A stretch of DNA of 64,000 bases, taken from Shimia_B sp038525525 (lineage in GTDB: Bacteria; Pseudomonadota; Alphaproteobacteria; Rhodobacterales; Rhodobacteraceae). The position numbers and the translations under genes are program-made. Of this stretch, positions 26,943-35,441 are shown piece by piece. The notes under the pieces are model-generated. The model was not told the DNA's origin. It did no database searches and saw only the letters and a program-made list of their open reading frames with translations. The stretch lies in contig JBCBHO010000001.1 of NCBI GenBank assembly GCA_038525525.1, forward strand, positions 248,001 through 312,000, written 5' to 3'. The stretch's first letter is position 1. Every line of letters begins with the position of its first letter.

Positions 26943-27443
26943 ATGGGTCAGATGGAGACATTCGCACCGACGAAGGACAACAGCCGCAAGCTGCGCGATG
27001 CGCTCGGCCGCTTCGCCACCGGCGTCACCGTTGTCACCGTGGCGAGCCCGGACGGCCCCATGGGATTCACGGCCAACAGCTTTGCCAGCGTCTCCCTCGA
27101 TCCGCCCCTTGTCATGTGGTGCCCTGCCAAGAGCTCCAACCGCTTCGAGGCCTACACCTCCGGCAAGCCCTTCGCGATCCATGTCCTGAGCGCCGCGCAG
27201 GAGGAGATCGGCAACGCCTTCGCCAAAGGCCCCCACGCCTTCGACGGGCTCGACTGGGAGGCCCATCCCGACGGCACCCCGCTATTGACGGCGCCCATCG
27301 CGCGCTTCCACTGCGCCGAGCATGCCATCTACGACGGCGGCGACCACGTCATCACGGTGGGGCGGGTGCTCTCGGTGACGACGCAGCCCGGCGAGCCGCT
27401 TCTTTTCGCGTCCGGCAGCTATGGACGCTTTACGCAGGGCTGA
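26943..27443 (+). CDS. Flavin reductase (HpaC/RutF-type), likely partner of the LLM monooxygenase
   Basis: 166 residues. The flavin-reductase-like fold is marked by LRDALGRFATGVTVVTVASPDGPMGFTANSFASVSLDPPL, then IHVLSAAQEEI and FHCAEHAIYDGGDHVITVGRV, ending in GSYGR. It supplies FMNH2 to a two-component monooxygenase. Position 23 bp after the aldo/keto reductase in the same operon makes the LLM protein the obvious partner. Confidence 0.9.
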   Translation: MGQMETFAPTKDNSRKLRDALGRFATGVTVVTVASPDGPMGFTANSFASVSLDPPLVMWCPAKSSNRFEAYTSGKPFAIHVLSAAQEEIGNAFAKGPHAFDGLDWEAHPDGTPLLTAPIARFHCAEHAIYDGGDHVITVGRVLSVTTQPGEPLLFASGSYGRFTQG

Positions 27444-27510
27444 GCCCTGCACATAGTGACGATAGAGGCCGGCCAACGGTCCACGTCAACGACACGGGGA
27501 GGGTAGCGCG

Positions 27511-28092
27511 ATGCCGCTACTGCTGGGGCTCTTGCGGCCCCTGGAGAAGCTGAACGATGTGCTTCTGGCCATCGGGCGCGCCTTGGCCATCGCGGCGCTG
27601 GCGCTGATGGTTTTTTTCATCCTCTACCAGATTTTCATGCGGCTCTTCTTCGACGCGCCCAACTGGACAGAGGAAGCCGCGCGCTTCCTGATGCTCTGGA
27701 TGACCGGCCTCATCGGGCCGCTGGCCTACCGCCAGGGCGGCTTCGTGGCCATCGACATGCTCGAACGCGCGCTCAGCCGGGTCCTTTCCTCGCTCCTGTC
27801 GCTTCTCCTGCTCGGCTGCGCCATGGCCGTCATCTGGACCTGCGCGCAGCTCGGTTGGGAGAATGTGAACAGCTTCACCGCGCGCGGGAATTCCGCCTCC
27901 CTCCGCCTCCCGCTCGACTGGTTCGGCGGCGAGCGTATCCGCTTCAAGAATGCCTGGGCCTTCGCCTCGCTCTTCGTGGGCTTCTCGCTCCTCGTCCTCG
28001 TCAATCTCGAGCTGATCCTGCGCCAGCTCATCACGCTCCTCGGCGGGCAGGCGCGCCTGAAGCCGCTGGCCGAAGCCGCCCCGATCGACTGA
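27511..28092 (+). CDS. dctQ: TRAP transporter small permease (DctQ)
   Basis: 193 residues with four hydrophobic helices at about 18-45, 55-75, 90-115 and 145-170, and the family signature NWTEEAARFLMLWMTGLIGPLAYR. TRAP systems import carboxylates or sulfonates using a sodium gradient and a periplasmic binding protein. A strong ribosome site (GGGGAGG) precedes the ATG. It is 67 bp after the flavin reductase and in the same direction. Confidence 0.93.
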   Translation: MPLLLGLLRPLEKLNDVLLAIGRALAIAALALMVFFILYQIFMRLFFDAPNWTEEAARFLMLWMTGLIGPLAYRQGGFVAIDMLERALSRVLSSLLSLLLLGCAMAVIWTCAQLGWENVNSFTARGNSASLRLPLDWFGGERIRFKNAWAFASLFVGFSLLVLVNLELILRQLITLLGGQARLKPLAEAAPID

Positions 28093-28122
28093 TGACTGGA
28101 CCGCGCACCCCACTCCCCACCC

Positions 28123-28148
28123 GCACGAATTTCTTCGGAAATTCGTGC
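28123..28148 (+). repeat. Perfect 11-bp hairpin with cUUCGg tetraloop between dctQ and dctM
   Basis: Arms at 28123-28133 and 28138-28148 are perfectly complementary and close on TTCG with a C-G closing pair, the extra-stable tetraloop. It starts 30 bp after the dctQ stop and ends 23 bp before the dctM ATG. No T-run follows, so it is more likely an mRNA-stability or translation element, or a dispersed genomic repeat, than a terminator. Confidence 0.8.
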
Positions 28149-28171
28149 CCTGCTCGAAATGGCGCGCGGGC

Positions 28172-29725
28172 ATGCTGATCTGGTTTCTCCCTGTCTTCCT
28201 CTTCCTCTTGATGATCGGGCTGCCCGTGGTGTTCGGGCTTCTGTTGGCGCCCGGGGCGCTCCTCGCTCTCGAAGGCCAGACCCGCGATCTCGCGGTGCTC
28301 TACCGCAATCTCTACAACGGCATCGACAGCTTCCCGCTCATGGCGCTGCCCTTCTTCATGCTGGCGGGCGAGATCATGAACCGGGGCGGGATCACGATCC
28401 GCCTGGTGGAGTTCTCACAGGCCATCATGGGACATCTCCGCGGCGGGCTGGCGCAGGTCAACATCTTGAGCTCCATCCTCTTCGCGGGCCTCTCGGGCTC
28501 GGCCGTGGCCGATACCTCTGCGCTGGGCTCCACGCTCATCCCGGCCATGGAGAAGAACGGCTATACCCGCCGCTTCGCCGCCGCTGTCACCGCGGCCAGC
28601 TCCGTCATCGGGCCCATCATCCCGCCCTCGGGCATCATGATCATCTACGCCTACGTCATGGGCGAGAGCGTGGCCGCGCTCTTTCTAGCGGGCATCGTGC
28701 CGGGCATCCTCGTGGGCGTCGGGCTCATGATCATGGTCCGCGTCACCGCCGACCGCTACGACCTGCCGCCCGCCCAGCGCGTGGTGCATGAGAATCAGAC
28801 GATCAGCCCGGTCGAATTCTGGACCTCGCTCATCCTCATCCGGGTGACCCTCGGCTTCCTGCTTTTCCGGATCATCGGCGGGACGGCGGGCTTTTTCAGC
28901 GACGACGCGCCCGCCAGCCAGGCCTGGATCAACCTCGCGCTCTTCGTGGCCTGCTGCGTGACGATGCATCTCCTGCTCGTGCAGTACCGCGGCCGCGTGA
29001 GCCACGATTTCCGCCTGGTCTGCAAAAAGGCCGTGGCGCCCCTCCTCACGCCCGTCATCATCCTGGGCGGCATCCTCGGGGGCTTCATGACGCCGACGGA
29101 GGCCTCCGCCATCGCCGTGGCCTACGCGCTTTTCGTCTCGGTGGTCGTCCTGCGCTCCATGAAGGTGAGCGATTTCTCCGGCGTCCTCGCCCGCTCGGCG
29201 CTTGCATCCTCGGCGGTGCTCCTCCTCGTGGGCGCGGCGGTGAGCTTCAAGACGGTGGTCGCCCTGTCCGGCGCGCCGCAGATCCTGGCGGAGTTCATCC
29301 TGAGCCTCTCGGAGAACCCGCTCGTCCTGCTGCTCCTCATCAACCTCTTGCTCTTCATCGTGGGCATGTTCCTCGATGCAGGGCCCGCGATCATCATCCT
29401 GGGGCCGATCCTCGGCCCCATCTTCGTCGATCTCGGCGTCCACCCGGTGCACTTCGCGATCATCATGAGCGTGAACCTCACGGTGGGCCTTGCCACGCCG
29501 CCCATGGGCCTCGTCCTCTTCGTGGCGAGCTCGGTCTCGCGCGAGAAGGTGGAGACGATTGCCAAGGCGATCCTGCCGTTCCTCGCCGTGGAGGTCGCGG
29601 TGATCTTCCTGATCACCTACGTGCCCGCGATCTCCATGTCGGTGCCCTACCTCACCGGCTTCATCGCCTGCCCGCCCGAGGCGGGCTTCTTCGAATGCAT
29701 CAGCCCGCCGCCGCCAGCCAACTAG
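28172..29725 (+). CDS. dctM: TRAP transporter large permease (DctM)
   Basis: 517 residues from the ATG at 28172, chosen because it begins the first hydrophobic helix (MLIWFLPVFLFLLMIGLPVV). About 12 helices; signatures include FFMLAGEIMNRGGIT, LFAGLSGSAVADTSALGS and IGPIIPPSGIMIIYAYVMGES, and the C-terminal VNLTVGLATPPMGLVLF. The frame is open for 9 more codons upstream, over the end of the hairpin. An insertion of a hydrophilic stretch near 210-250 is usual in this branch. Confidence 0.93.
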   Translation: MLIWFLPVFLFLLMIGLPVVFGLLLAPGALLALEGQTRDLAVLYRNLYNGIDSFPLMALPFFMLAGEIMNRGGITIRLVEFSQAIMGHLRGGLAQVNILSSILFAGLSGSAVADTSALGSTLIPAMEKNGYTRRFAAAVTAASSVIGPIIPPSGIMIIYAYVMGESVAALFLAGIVPGILVGVGLMIMVRVTADRYDLPPAQRVVHENQTISPVEFWTSLILIRVTLGFLLFRIIGGTAGFFSDDAPASQAWINLALFVACCVTMHLLLVQYRGRVSHDFRLVCKKAVAPLLTPVIILGGILGGFMTPTEASAIAVAYALFVSVVVLRSMKVSDFSGVLARSALASSAVLLLVGAAVSFKTVVALSGAPQILAEFILSLSENPLVLLLLINLLLFIVGMFLDAGPAIIILGPILGPIFVDLGVHPVHFAIIMSVNLTVGLATPPMGLVLFVASSVSREKVETIAKAILPFLAVEVAVIFLITYVPAISMSVPYLTGFIACPPEAGFFECISPPPPAN

Positions 29726-29789
29726 GCCGCGGGCACCACTGAATTCCGGGGAAAACTCGGAGAAGACCTCAACAACATGGGAGGAATAC

Positions 29790-30860
29790 ATGCTCAACGG
29801 TCTCACCAAGGCGGCACTGGCCGCCGCACTCCTCGCCTCTTCGGCGATGGGCGCCTACGCGGCGGGCCACGCGGAGTTCACGCTCCGCGCCACCGCGAAC
29901 TCCAACGAGAACGACGAGGATTACGACGGCCTCATCGTCTTCAAGGACTATGTCGAGGCGGCGTCCAACGGCGCCATCGCCGTGGAGCTCTTCATCGGCA
30001 CGCAGCTCTGCTCGGGCGGCACGGAATGCCTGCAAGGCGTCTCCGACGGCTCCATCGACATCTTCGTGACCACCTCGGGCGGTGCCTCGGGCGTCTTCCC
30101 CTACGTGCAGGTCTTCGATCTGCCCTACGTGATGGCCGATGACCGCGTGGCCGAATACGTGCTCACACAGACCGACTTCACCCGCCAGATGCGCAGCAAG
30201 ATGCTGGAGGATTCAGGCGACACGATCCGCCTCATGACCATCGGCAATACGGGCGGCTGGAGAAACTTCGCCAACACCCAGCGCCGCCTGGCAGAACCCG
30301 CCGATTTCGATGGGCTGAAGCTCCGCACCGTCGTGGCCGACCTGCCCCAGGAACTCGTGAAGGCCCTCGGCGCCTCGCCCACCCCGATCCCGTGGCCCGA
30401 GCTCTTCACCTCGTTCCAGACCGGCGTCGTAGACGGCTCCAAGAACGGCATCACCGACATCATGAACATGAAGTTCCCCGATGCCGGCCTGCAATACGTC
30501 ACCCTCGACGGGCACGCCTACATGGGCGCGCTCTGGGTGATGAACAACGAGACGTTCATGTCCATGGACGAAAGCCTGCGCCGCGTGGTGGTGGATGGCT
30601 TCTACGCGCTCCAGCAGGCCACCTTCGCCTCGCCCAAGCGCAAGTCGATCCAGGCCTATTCCGATTTCGTCGCCGGTGGCGGTGATCTCTACGTGCCCAC
30701 GCCGGCCGAGAAAGCCGCCTTCGCCGAAGCCGCCGAGCCCGTGCTCGGCTGGTTCAACGACAACATCGACGGTGGCCCCGAGACGCTGGAAAACCTCCAG
30801 GCCGCCGTAGCCGAGGCCGAGGACTTCCTCGCAGAGGGTCGCGCCGCAGACCTCAACTGA
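29790..30860 (+). CDS. dctP: TRAP transporter substrate-binding protein (DctP)
   Basis: 356 residues with a Sec signal peptide (cleavage expected after AYA, about residue 24). Family features: GAIAVELFIGTQLCSGGTECLQGVSDGSIDI, FDGLKLRTVVADLPQELVKALGASPTPIPWPELFTSFQTGVVDG, in which the Arg of KLRT normally salt-bridges the ligand carboxylate (or sulfonate) and NxxT-type contacts follow. Excellent ribosome site GGGAGGAA. It ends the operon; a strong terminator follows. Confidence 0.93.
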   Translation: MLNGLTKAALAAALLASSAMGAYAAGHAEFTLRATANSNENDEDYDGLIVFKDYVEAASNGAIAVELFIGTQLCSGGTECLQGVSDGSIDIFVTTSGGASGVFPYVQVFDLPYVMADDRVAEYVLTQTDFTRQMRSKMLEDSGDTIRLMTIGNTGGWRNFANTQRRLAEPADFDGLKLRTVVADLPQELVKALGASPTPIPWPELFTSFQTGVVDGSKNGITDIMNMKFPDAGLQYVTLDGHAYMGALWVMNNETFMSMDESLRRVVVDGFYALQQATFASPKRKSIQAYSDFVAGGGDLYVPTPAEKAAFAEAAEPVLGWFNDNIDGGPETLENLQAAVAEAEDFLAEGRAADLN

Positions 30861-30885
30861 TCCGGCGCACCGTTATCAACATTGG

Positions 30886-30914
30886 AAGGGGCGTGCTTGC
30901 GGCGCGCCCCTTTC
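30886..30914 (+). terminator. Intrinsic terminator after the TRAP operon
   Basis: An 11-bp stem (one G-U pair) with arms 30886-30896 and 30902-30912, a 5-base loop, and a TTTCT run. It starts 26 bp after the dctP stop. Confidence 0.75.
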
Positions 30915-30996
30915 TACTGGCCGATCGTGCTGCCGGCGCCACGCCCCGCCCTTCCCGAACCCGCCCATCGCGCCAGATCACAACGTGTCATTGGAC

Positions 30997-31016
30997 ATTC
31001 ACAATTCCCTGTGATT
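30997..31016. promoter_or_regulatory. Imperfect palindrome upstream of the DegT gene
   Basis: ATTCACA-N6-TGTGATT, six of seven positions symmetric, lies 35 bp before the ATG. The half-site order is the reverse of a CRP site. Candidate operator for an unknown regulator. Confidence 0.3.
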
Positions 31017-31050
31017 TTCCGTCCCAAACGACATTGAGAGAGCGAGCAAC

Positions 31051-32253
31051 ATGACGAACTTTCCTGACGTCCACCAGGCAGAACCCATCCCCGAGGCCGC
31101 CCGCGAAGAGCTGGCAGCGCTCATGCAGAGCGCGGATCTCTTCCGCTATACCTCCGAAAACAGCCCTGTATCACGCCTCGAGGCCCGATTTGCCGAGCGC
31201 ATGGGCGTCAAATACGCCGTCGCCGTCTCGTCCTGCTCGGCGGCGCTCTTCATATCGCTGAAGGCGCTGGGGCTCGAGCCCGGCGCCCGCGTGCTGATCC
31301 CGGCCTTCACTTTCGCGGCCGTGCCGTCGTCGGTGGTCCACGCCGAATGCGTGCCGGTGCTGGTGGAATGCGGCGAGAATTACCGCATCGACCTCGCGGA
31401 TTTCGAAGCCAAGCTCCCCGGCGCCGATGCCGTGCTCATCTCGCACATGCGCGGCCACACCTCCGACATGGACGCCATCATGGCGCTCGCCGATGCCGCG
31501 GGCATTCCTGTCGTCGAAGATGCCGCCCATTCCCTCGGCACGCTCTGGAACGGCAAGCGCATCGGCACCATCGGCCGCGTGGGCTGCTATTCCTTCCAAT
31601 CCTACAAGATGCTCAATTCCGGCGAGGGCGGCATGCTCATCACCGATGACGCGGACCTCGCCGCCCGCGCGGTGATCATGTCCGGCGCCTACGAGCACAA
31701 CTGGAAAAAGCACCCGGTTCTGCAGGAGCCGTTCAAGCGCTGGCAGAACAAGCTCCCGCTCTACAATACGCGGCTGAGCAACCTGTCGGCCGTCGTCGTG
31801 GACGCGCAGCTGGCCGAGCTTGACCGCCGCTGCGAGCAGGGCAAGCGTAATCATGATCACATGGCCACCATCCTGAACGCGACGGAGTTCTTCCACGTCC
31901 CCGACCCGCTCCCGGGCGAGCACCGCGCCCCGGACTCCATCCAGTTCAACCTTACCGGCTTCACCGACGAGGAGGCCCGCGCCCTCGTTGCCGAGCTCAA
32001 GGCCCGGCACCTCGGCGCGCAAGTCTTCGGGCTCTCCGCCGACAATGCCCGCGCCTTCTGGAACTGGGCGTTCCTGCCGGAGGCCTCGATCCCCGGCGGC
32101 GACCTGCCCAAGACGCGCGCCATGCTCGAGCGCGCCTGCGACGTGCGCCTGCCCGCGCGCCTTTCGCTCGAGGAGGTGGAGATGATCGCGGAGGCCGTCA
32201 TCGCGGCCGCCTACTCTGCCAAGGGCACCGGTCGACAGGTGGCCGCCGAGTAA
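31051..32253 (+). CDS. DegT/DnrJ/EryC1/StrS-family aminotransferase
   Basis: 400 residues. PLP enzyme with the Schiff-base lysine in YSFQSYKMLNSGEGGM (about residue 187), PLP-phosphate residues in VSSCSAALFISLKALG, the stacking region PAFTFAAVPSSV and the Asp of VVEDAAHSLG. The family transaminates keto-sugars and cyclitols. It has its own spacer of 190 bp with a terminator upstream, so it is a separate unit from the TRAP operon, though it points the same way. Whether it serves the same sugar-like substrate is unknown. Confidence 0.9.
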   Translation: MTNFPDVHQAEPIPEAAREELAALMQSADLFRYTSENSPVSRLEARFAERMGVKYAVAVSSCSAALFISLKALGLEPGARVLIPAFTFAAVPSSVVHAECVPVLVECGENYRIDLADFEAKLPGADAVLISHMRGHTSDMDAIMALADAAGIPVVEDAAHSLGTLWNGKRIGTIGRVGCYSFQSYKMLNSGEGGMLITDDADLAARAVIMSGAYEHNWKKHPVLQEPFKRWQNKLPLYNTRLSNLSAVVVDAQLAELDRRCEQGKRNHDHMATILNATEFFHVPDPLPGEHRAPDSIQFNLTGFTDEEARALVAELKARHLGAQVFGLSADNARAFWNWAFLPEASIPGGDLPKTRAMLERACDVRLPARLSLEEVEMIAEAVIAAAYSAKGTGRQVAAE

Positions 32254-32286
32254 GGGCGCGCTCTTTGTGACTTAAGGCGACGATTG

Positions 32287-32313
32287 AGGGTGGGGCCAAA
32301 GGCCCGCCCTTTT
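32287..32313 (+). terminator. Intrinsic terminator after the DegT gene
   Basis: A GC stem of nine pairs with one bulged G (GGGTGGGGCC / GGCCCGCCC), AAA loop, and TTTT run, 34 bp after the stop. Confidence 0.75.
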
Positions 32314-32433
32314 CGCCCGCGCCCGCAGATTTGAGCCTGCCGTCCCCTCACGGCGCCCCGGCGGAGGCAGAACTATGCAATCGCCTTGTGCGCGCCCGGT
32401 GCCGGCTTGTTTTGACCGCCCGGCCCGGTAAGC

Positions 32434-32910
32434 TCAGCGAAACGGGTACATCCAGACCCGGTAATCATCCACGAGGGTTTCGGCATGGGCGATCTCTTCG
32501 GGGGTCATCTTCTTGACCACCTCTTCCTTCGAAATCGCCGCGTCCGGGTCGCCTCCGATGGCCGAAAGCACGTACCACATGTAGGCCCGCGTGAGATCGG
32601 GGGCAGGTATGCCGAGGCCGACCTCGTAGTACCAGCCCACGCCCGATTGCGCGCCGGGATGCCCCTTCATCGCAGATCGCAGGTACCATTCGAAGGCCCG
32701 CACGTAGTCCTGCTCGACCCCGAGCCCCAGCGCGTACATGACCCCGATGAGCTCCTCGGCATCGGCATTGCCGGACCGCGCCGCGGGCCAGAACGCGGCA
32801 TAGGCTTCCTCGAAGCGCCCGGCCTCCATCAGGTCGCGCGCCTCTTCGATCTCGGCCGCAGCGGGCACCGCAAGGCAGGCAAGCGCAAGCGCTACCGCAA
32901 GCTTCTTCAT
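32434..32910 (-). CDS. Secreted Sel1-like repeat protein
   Basis: 158 residues from the ATG at 32910, which opens a clear signal peptide (MKKLAVALALACLAVPAAA, cleavage about 19). Two Sel1-type repeats follow (AEELIGVMYALGLGVEQDYVRAFEWYLRSA, and AQSGVGWYYEVGLGIPAPDLTRAYMWYVLSA when allowance is made for the break). Sel1 proteins act as interaction scaffolds. AAAGGA lies at proper spacing before the ATG. Its start coincides with the beginning of the divergent peroxidase, leaving no intergenic room. Confidence 0.82.
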   Translation of the reverse strand: MKKLAVALALACLAVPAAAEIEEARDLMEAGRFEEAYAAFWPAARSGNADAEELIGVMYALGLGVEQDYVRAFEWYLRSAMKGHPGAQSGVGWYYEVGLGIPAPDLTRAYMWYVLSAIGGDPDAAISKEEVVKKMTPEEIAHAETLVDDYRVWMYPFR

Positions 32911-34200
32911 GGTCTCGTCCTTTCGCTCCTCGCGGGCCCCGCGCTGGCGAGCGAGCCCATCACTTCGGATGATTTTCTGCCCTTCGACGAAGATCAAGCC
33001 AAGATCGGGCAGCTGCTCTTCTACGACAAGGTCCTCTCCGGCAACCTCAACATTTCCTGCGGCACCTGCCACCATCACACGCTCCATGGCGGCGATGGTC
33101 TGAGCCTCGGGATCGGCGAGGGCGGCGTGGGGATCGGCCCGGAGCGGGTCTCGCTCGGCGGGGCCGACCGCATCCGGAAGAGAATCCCGCGCTCGGCGCC
33201 CACGCTGTGGAACCTCGGCCACCGCTCGGTGCGCGTGCTCTTCCATGACGGCCGGCTGAGCATCGATGATCTTTACGGCAACGGCTTCAATTCCCCGGCC
33301 GAGGAATGGCTTCCGCAGGGCCTCGACAACATCATCGCCGCGCAGGCCGTGCTGCCGCTCACGGCGCAATTCGAGATGGCTGGGAACCCGGCGGAAAACG
33401 AGGTGGCGGGGGCGGTGCATGACCGGATCGACGCTGCCTGGCCGATCCTCGCCAAGCGCGTCCGGGTGATCCCGGAATACGGCGAGATGTTCGTGGCGGC
33501 CTTCCCCGATGTTGGGTCTCCCGAGGAGGTGACGATCGTGGAGATCGCCAACGCGCTCGGGGCCTTCATCGGCTCGGAATGGCAAAGCTACGACAGCCCC
33601 TATGACGATTGGCTCCGGGACGGCACGCCCCTGCCCGCGGCCGCCGAACGGGGCCGGAAGCTCTTCTACGGCAAAGCCAGCTGCCATGCCTGCCACTCGG
33701 GCCCCCTCTTCACCGATCAAGACTTCCATGCCCTCGCGCTCCCCGCTTTCGGCCCGGGCAGGACGCGGCGCTTCGATCCCATGCCGCGCGACGTGGGCCG
33801 GATGGGAGAGACGAACCTCCTCGAGGACGCCTACCGCTTCCGCACGCCCTCGCTCCGCAACGTCGCGCTCACAGCGCCTTACGGCCATAACGGGGCCTAT
33901 CCCACGCTGCGCGGGATCCTCGAGCATCATCGCGATCCCCGCGCTGCCCGCGCCGCGTGGCGTCCGACGATGGCAAAGCTGCCCGACGCAGCATGGCTGG
34001 AAGCCATTGATTTCGTGATACAATCCGATGCAAGGGAAATGGCCCGGCAAGAGGCTGCGCTCGACCTCGACGGCATTCCCCTCAGCGACGCGGAGCTCAG
34101 TGATATCGAGGCCTTCCTTCACGCGCTAACCGGGAAGACGGCGCACACGCGCCCCCTCGGGCGCCCGGATGCCGTGCCCTCTGGCCTCCCCGTCGACTGA
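32881..34200 (+). CDS. Di-haem cytochrome c peroxidase/MauG-family protein, start unresolved
   Basis: About 430 residues. Two haem-attachment motifs are seen: CGTCHHH (coding near 33058) and CHACHSG (near 33683), plus the family segments ALASEPITSDDFLPFD, RSAPTLWNLGHRS and RFRTPSLRNVALTAPYGHNG. Periplasmic; members reduce peroxide or oxidise proteins. The signal-peptide core (LLHGLVLSLLAGPALA) is readable from about 32900, but there is no in-frame ATG, GTG or TTG between 32770 and the mature region; the first in-frame ATG is at 32485, deep inside the divergent Sel1 gene. The coordinate given is the start of the basic signal-peptide end, not a start codon. A rare start codon or a small indel near the out-of-frame ATG at 32909 would explain it. 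Confidence 0.78.
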   Translation, partial: KRKRYRKLLHGLVLSLLAGPALASEPITSDDFLPFDEDQAKIGQLLFYDKVLSGNLNISCGTCHHHTLHGGDGLSLGIGEGGVGIGPERVSLGGADRIRKRIPRSAPTLWNLGHRSVRVLFHDGRLSIDDLYGNGFNSPAEEWLPQGLDNIIAAQAVLPLTAQFEMAGNPAENEVAGAVHDRIDAAWPILAKRVRVIPEYGEMFVAAFPDVGSPEEVTIVEIANALGAFIGSEWQSYDSPYDDWLRDGTPLPAAAERGRKLFYGKASCHACHSGPLFTDQDFHALALPAFGPGRTRRFDPMPRDVGRMGETNLLEDAYRFRTPSLRNVALTAPYGHNGAYPTLRGILEHHRDPRAARAAWRPTMAKLPDAAWLEAIDFVIQSDAREMARQEAALDLDGIPLSDAELSDIEAFLHALTGKTAHTRPLGRPDAVPSGLPVD

Positions 34201-34206
34201 GCCGAT

Positions 34207-34221
34207 GGCCGGGCTCCGGCC
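34207..34221. terminator. Short hairpin between convergent genes
   Basis: GGCCGG-GCT-CCGGCC, a 6-bp perfect stem in the 29-bp gap between the peroxidase and glycerate kinase stops. No T-run. Confidence 0.25.
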
Positions 34222-34229
34222 CCGCGCCC

Positions 34230-35441
34230 CTAGCGGATCAGGACCCCGAGATCGGCAACATTCGTCCCCGTGGCACCGGTGACGAGGAGCGCGCCGGCCG
34301 GCTTGAGCGCATGGTAGGCATCGTTGTTTTCGAGCTGCGCGAGGAGGTCTCCACCCTGCTGCATCGCCGCGAGCCGTTCCGCATCCACGACCGCGCCCGC
34401 GGCATCCGTGGGCCCGTCGCGACCGTCTGTCCCCGCTTGCAGATAGACCCAATCCCCGCGCCTGAGATGGAGCGCCACGCGCAGCGCAAGCTCCTGATTG
34501 CGTCCGCCTTTTCCGCTGCCGCGCAGGGTCACGGTCGTCTCTCCGCCAAAGAGGTGAATGCCGGGATCGGTCGTTCCCGCCACGCGGCGTGCGGCCTCTT
34601 CCACGTCGCCCGTGAGCGCCGGCGCATGGACATGGACAGGCAGCCCGTAGGCCCGCGCAGCAGCTGCCATGGCCATGACCGACGCGGTGTTCGAGCCCAC
34701 CAGCTCGTTCTCCGCCGAGGGCCCCTCCCAGGCCTCCTCCGGCGCGGCGAGGATCTGGCGCACGGCCTCTGGCACCCGGTCCAAGAGCCCAATCGCCTCG
34801 AGCACACGGGCCGCGTCCGCCCGCGTCCCGAGGGGGGGCGCCGTGGGTCCCGAGGCGATCGTGGAGAGGTCATCGCCCACCACGTCCGACAGGATGAGCG
34901 CCCGCACCGGCGCGGGCGCCGCCGCCCTAAGGAACCCGCCGCCTTTGAGCCGCGAGAGCGACTGGCGCACCAGGTTCATCTGCGTGATGTCCGCGCCCGA
35001 GGCGAGGAGAAGCTCGTTCACCCCGATTTTGTCGTCCAATGTCAGGCCCTTGACCGGCGCGGGCAACAGCGCCGAGCCCCCGCCCGACAGGAGCGCGAGC
35101 ACGTGATCAGCGCGCCTCAGCGCCGCCTCCACCGCCTCCGCGGCCCGGAGGCCTTGCGTGTCCGGGACGGGGTGAGACGCGGCGAAGACCTCCGCCCCTG
35201 CCACGTCGCGCGCATTCTCGGGATTGGTGACGATGAGGATCTCGCGCGGGTTCTCGACCTCGGCCCGCGCCGCCTCCGCCATGCGGAGCGCCGCCTTGCC
35301 CACGGCGATGATCGTTGCCCCCGGCTCCACGGGCCGCGCCTTGAGCGCGCGCGCCACCGCATCACCGGGGTCGGCGGCGGCCACGCCAGCCATGAAGATC
35401 TCTTGGGCCGCGGCCCGCTTTTCTTGCAAGTTCAGTGTCAT
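34230..35441 (-). CDS. Glycerate 2-kinase (MOFRL family, TtuD/GckA-like)
   Basis: 403 residues from the ATG at 35441, overlapping the stop of the GntR gene (ATGA). N-terminal GckA domain with VGKAALRMAEAA, LLSGGGSALLPAPV and NLVRQSLSRLKGGG; C-terminal MOFRL part with GGRNQELALRVAL and ATDG-like AGTDGRDGPTDAAGA. It phosphorylates D-glycerate to 2-phosphoglycerate. Family members have often been mislabelled hydroxypyruvate reductase. Last gene of an operon with a beta-decarboxylating dehydrogenase, consistent with tartrate-to-glycerate breakdown. Confidence 0.92.
   Translation of the reverse strand: MTLNLQEKRAAAQEIFMAGVAAADPGDAVARALKARPVEPGATIIAVGKAALRMAEAARAEVENPREILIVTNPENARDVAGAEVFAASHPVPDTQGLRAAEAVEAALRRADHVLALLSGGGSALLPAPVKGLTLDDKIGVNELLLASGADITQMNLVRQSLSRLKGGGFLRAAAPAPVRALILSDVVGDDLSTIASGPTAPPLGTRADAARVLEAIGLLDRVPEAVRQILAAPEEAWEGPSAENELVGSNTASVMAMAAAARAYGLPVHVHAPALTGDVEEAARRVAGTTDPGIHLFGGETTVTLRGSGKGGRNQELALRVALHLRRGDWVYLQAGTDGRDGPTDAAGAVVDAERLAAMQQGGDLLAQLENNDAYHALKPAGALLVTGATGTNVADLGVLIR

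Noticed and set aside
30997..31016. CRP-type binding site before the DegT gene
   Set aside because: The half-sites are in the order TCACA...TGTGA, reverse of the CRP consensus; kept only as a generic palindrome.
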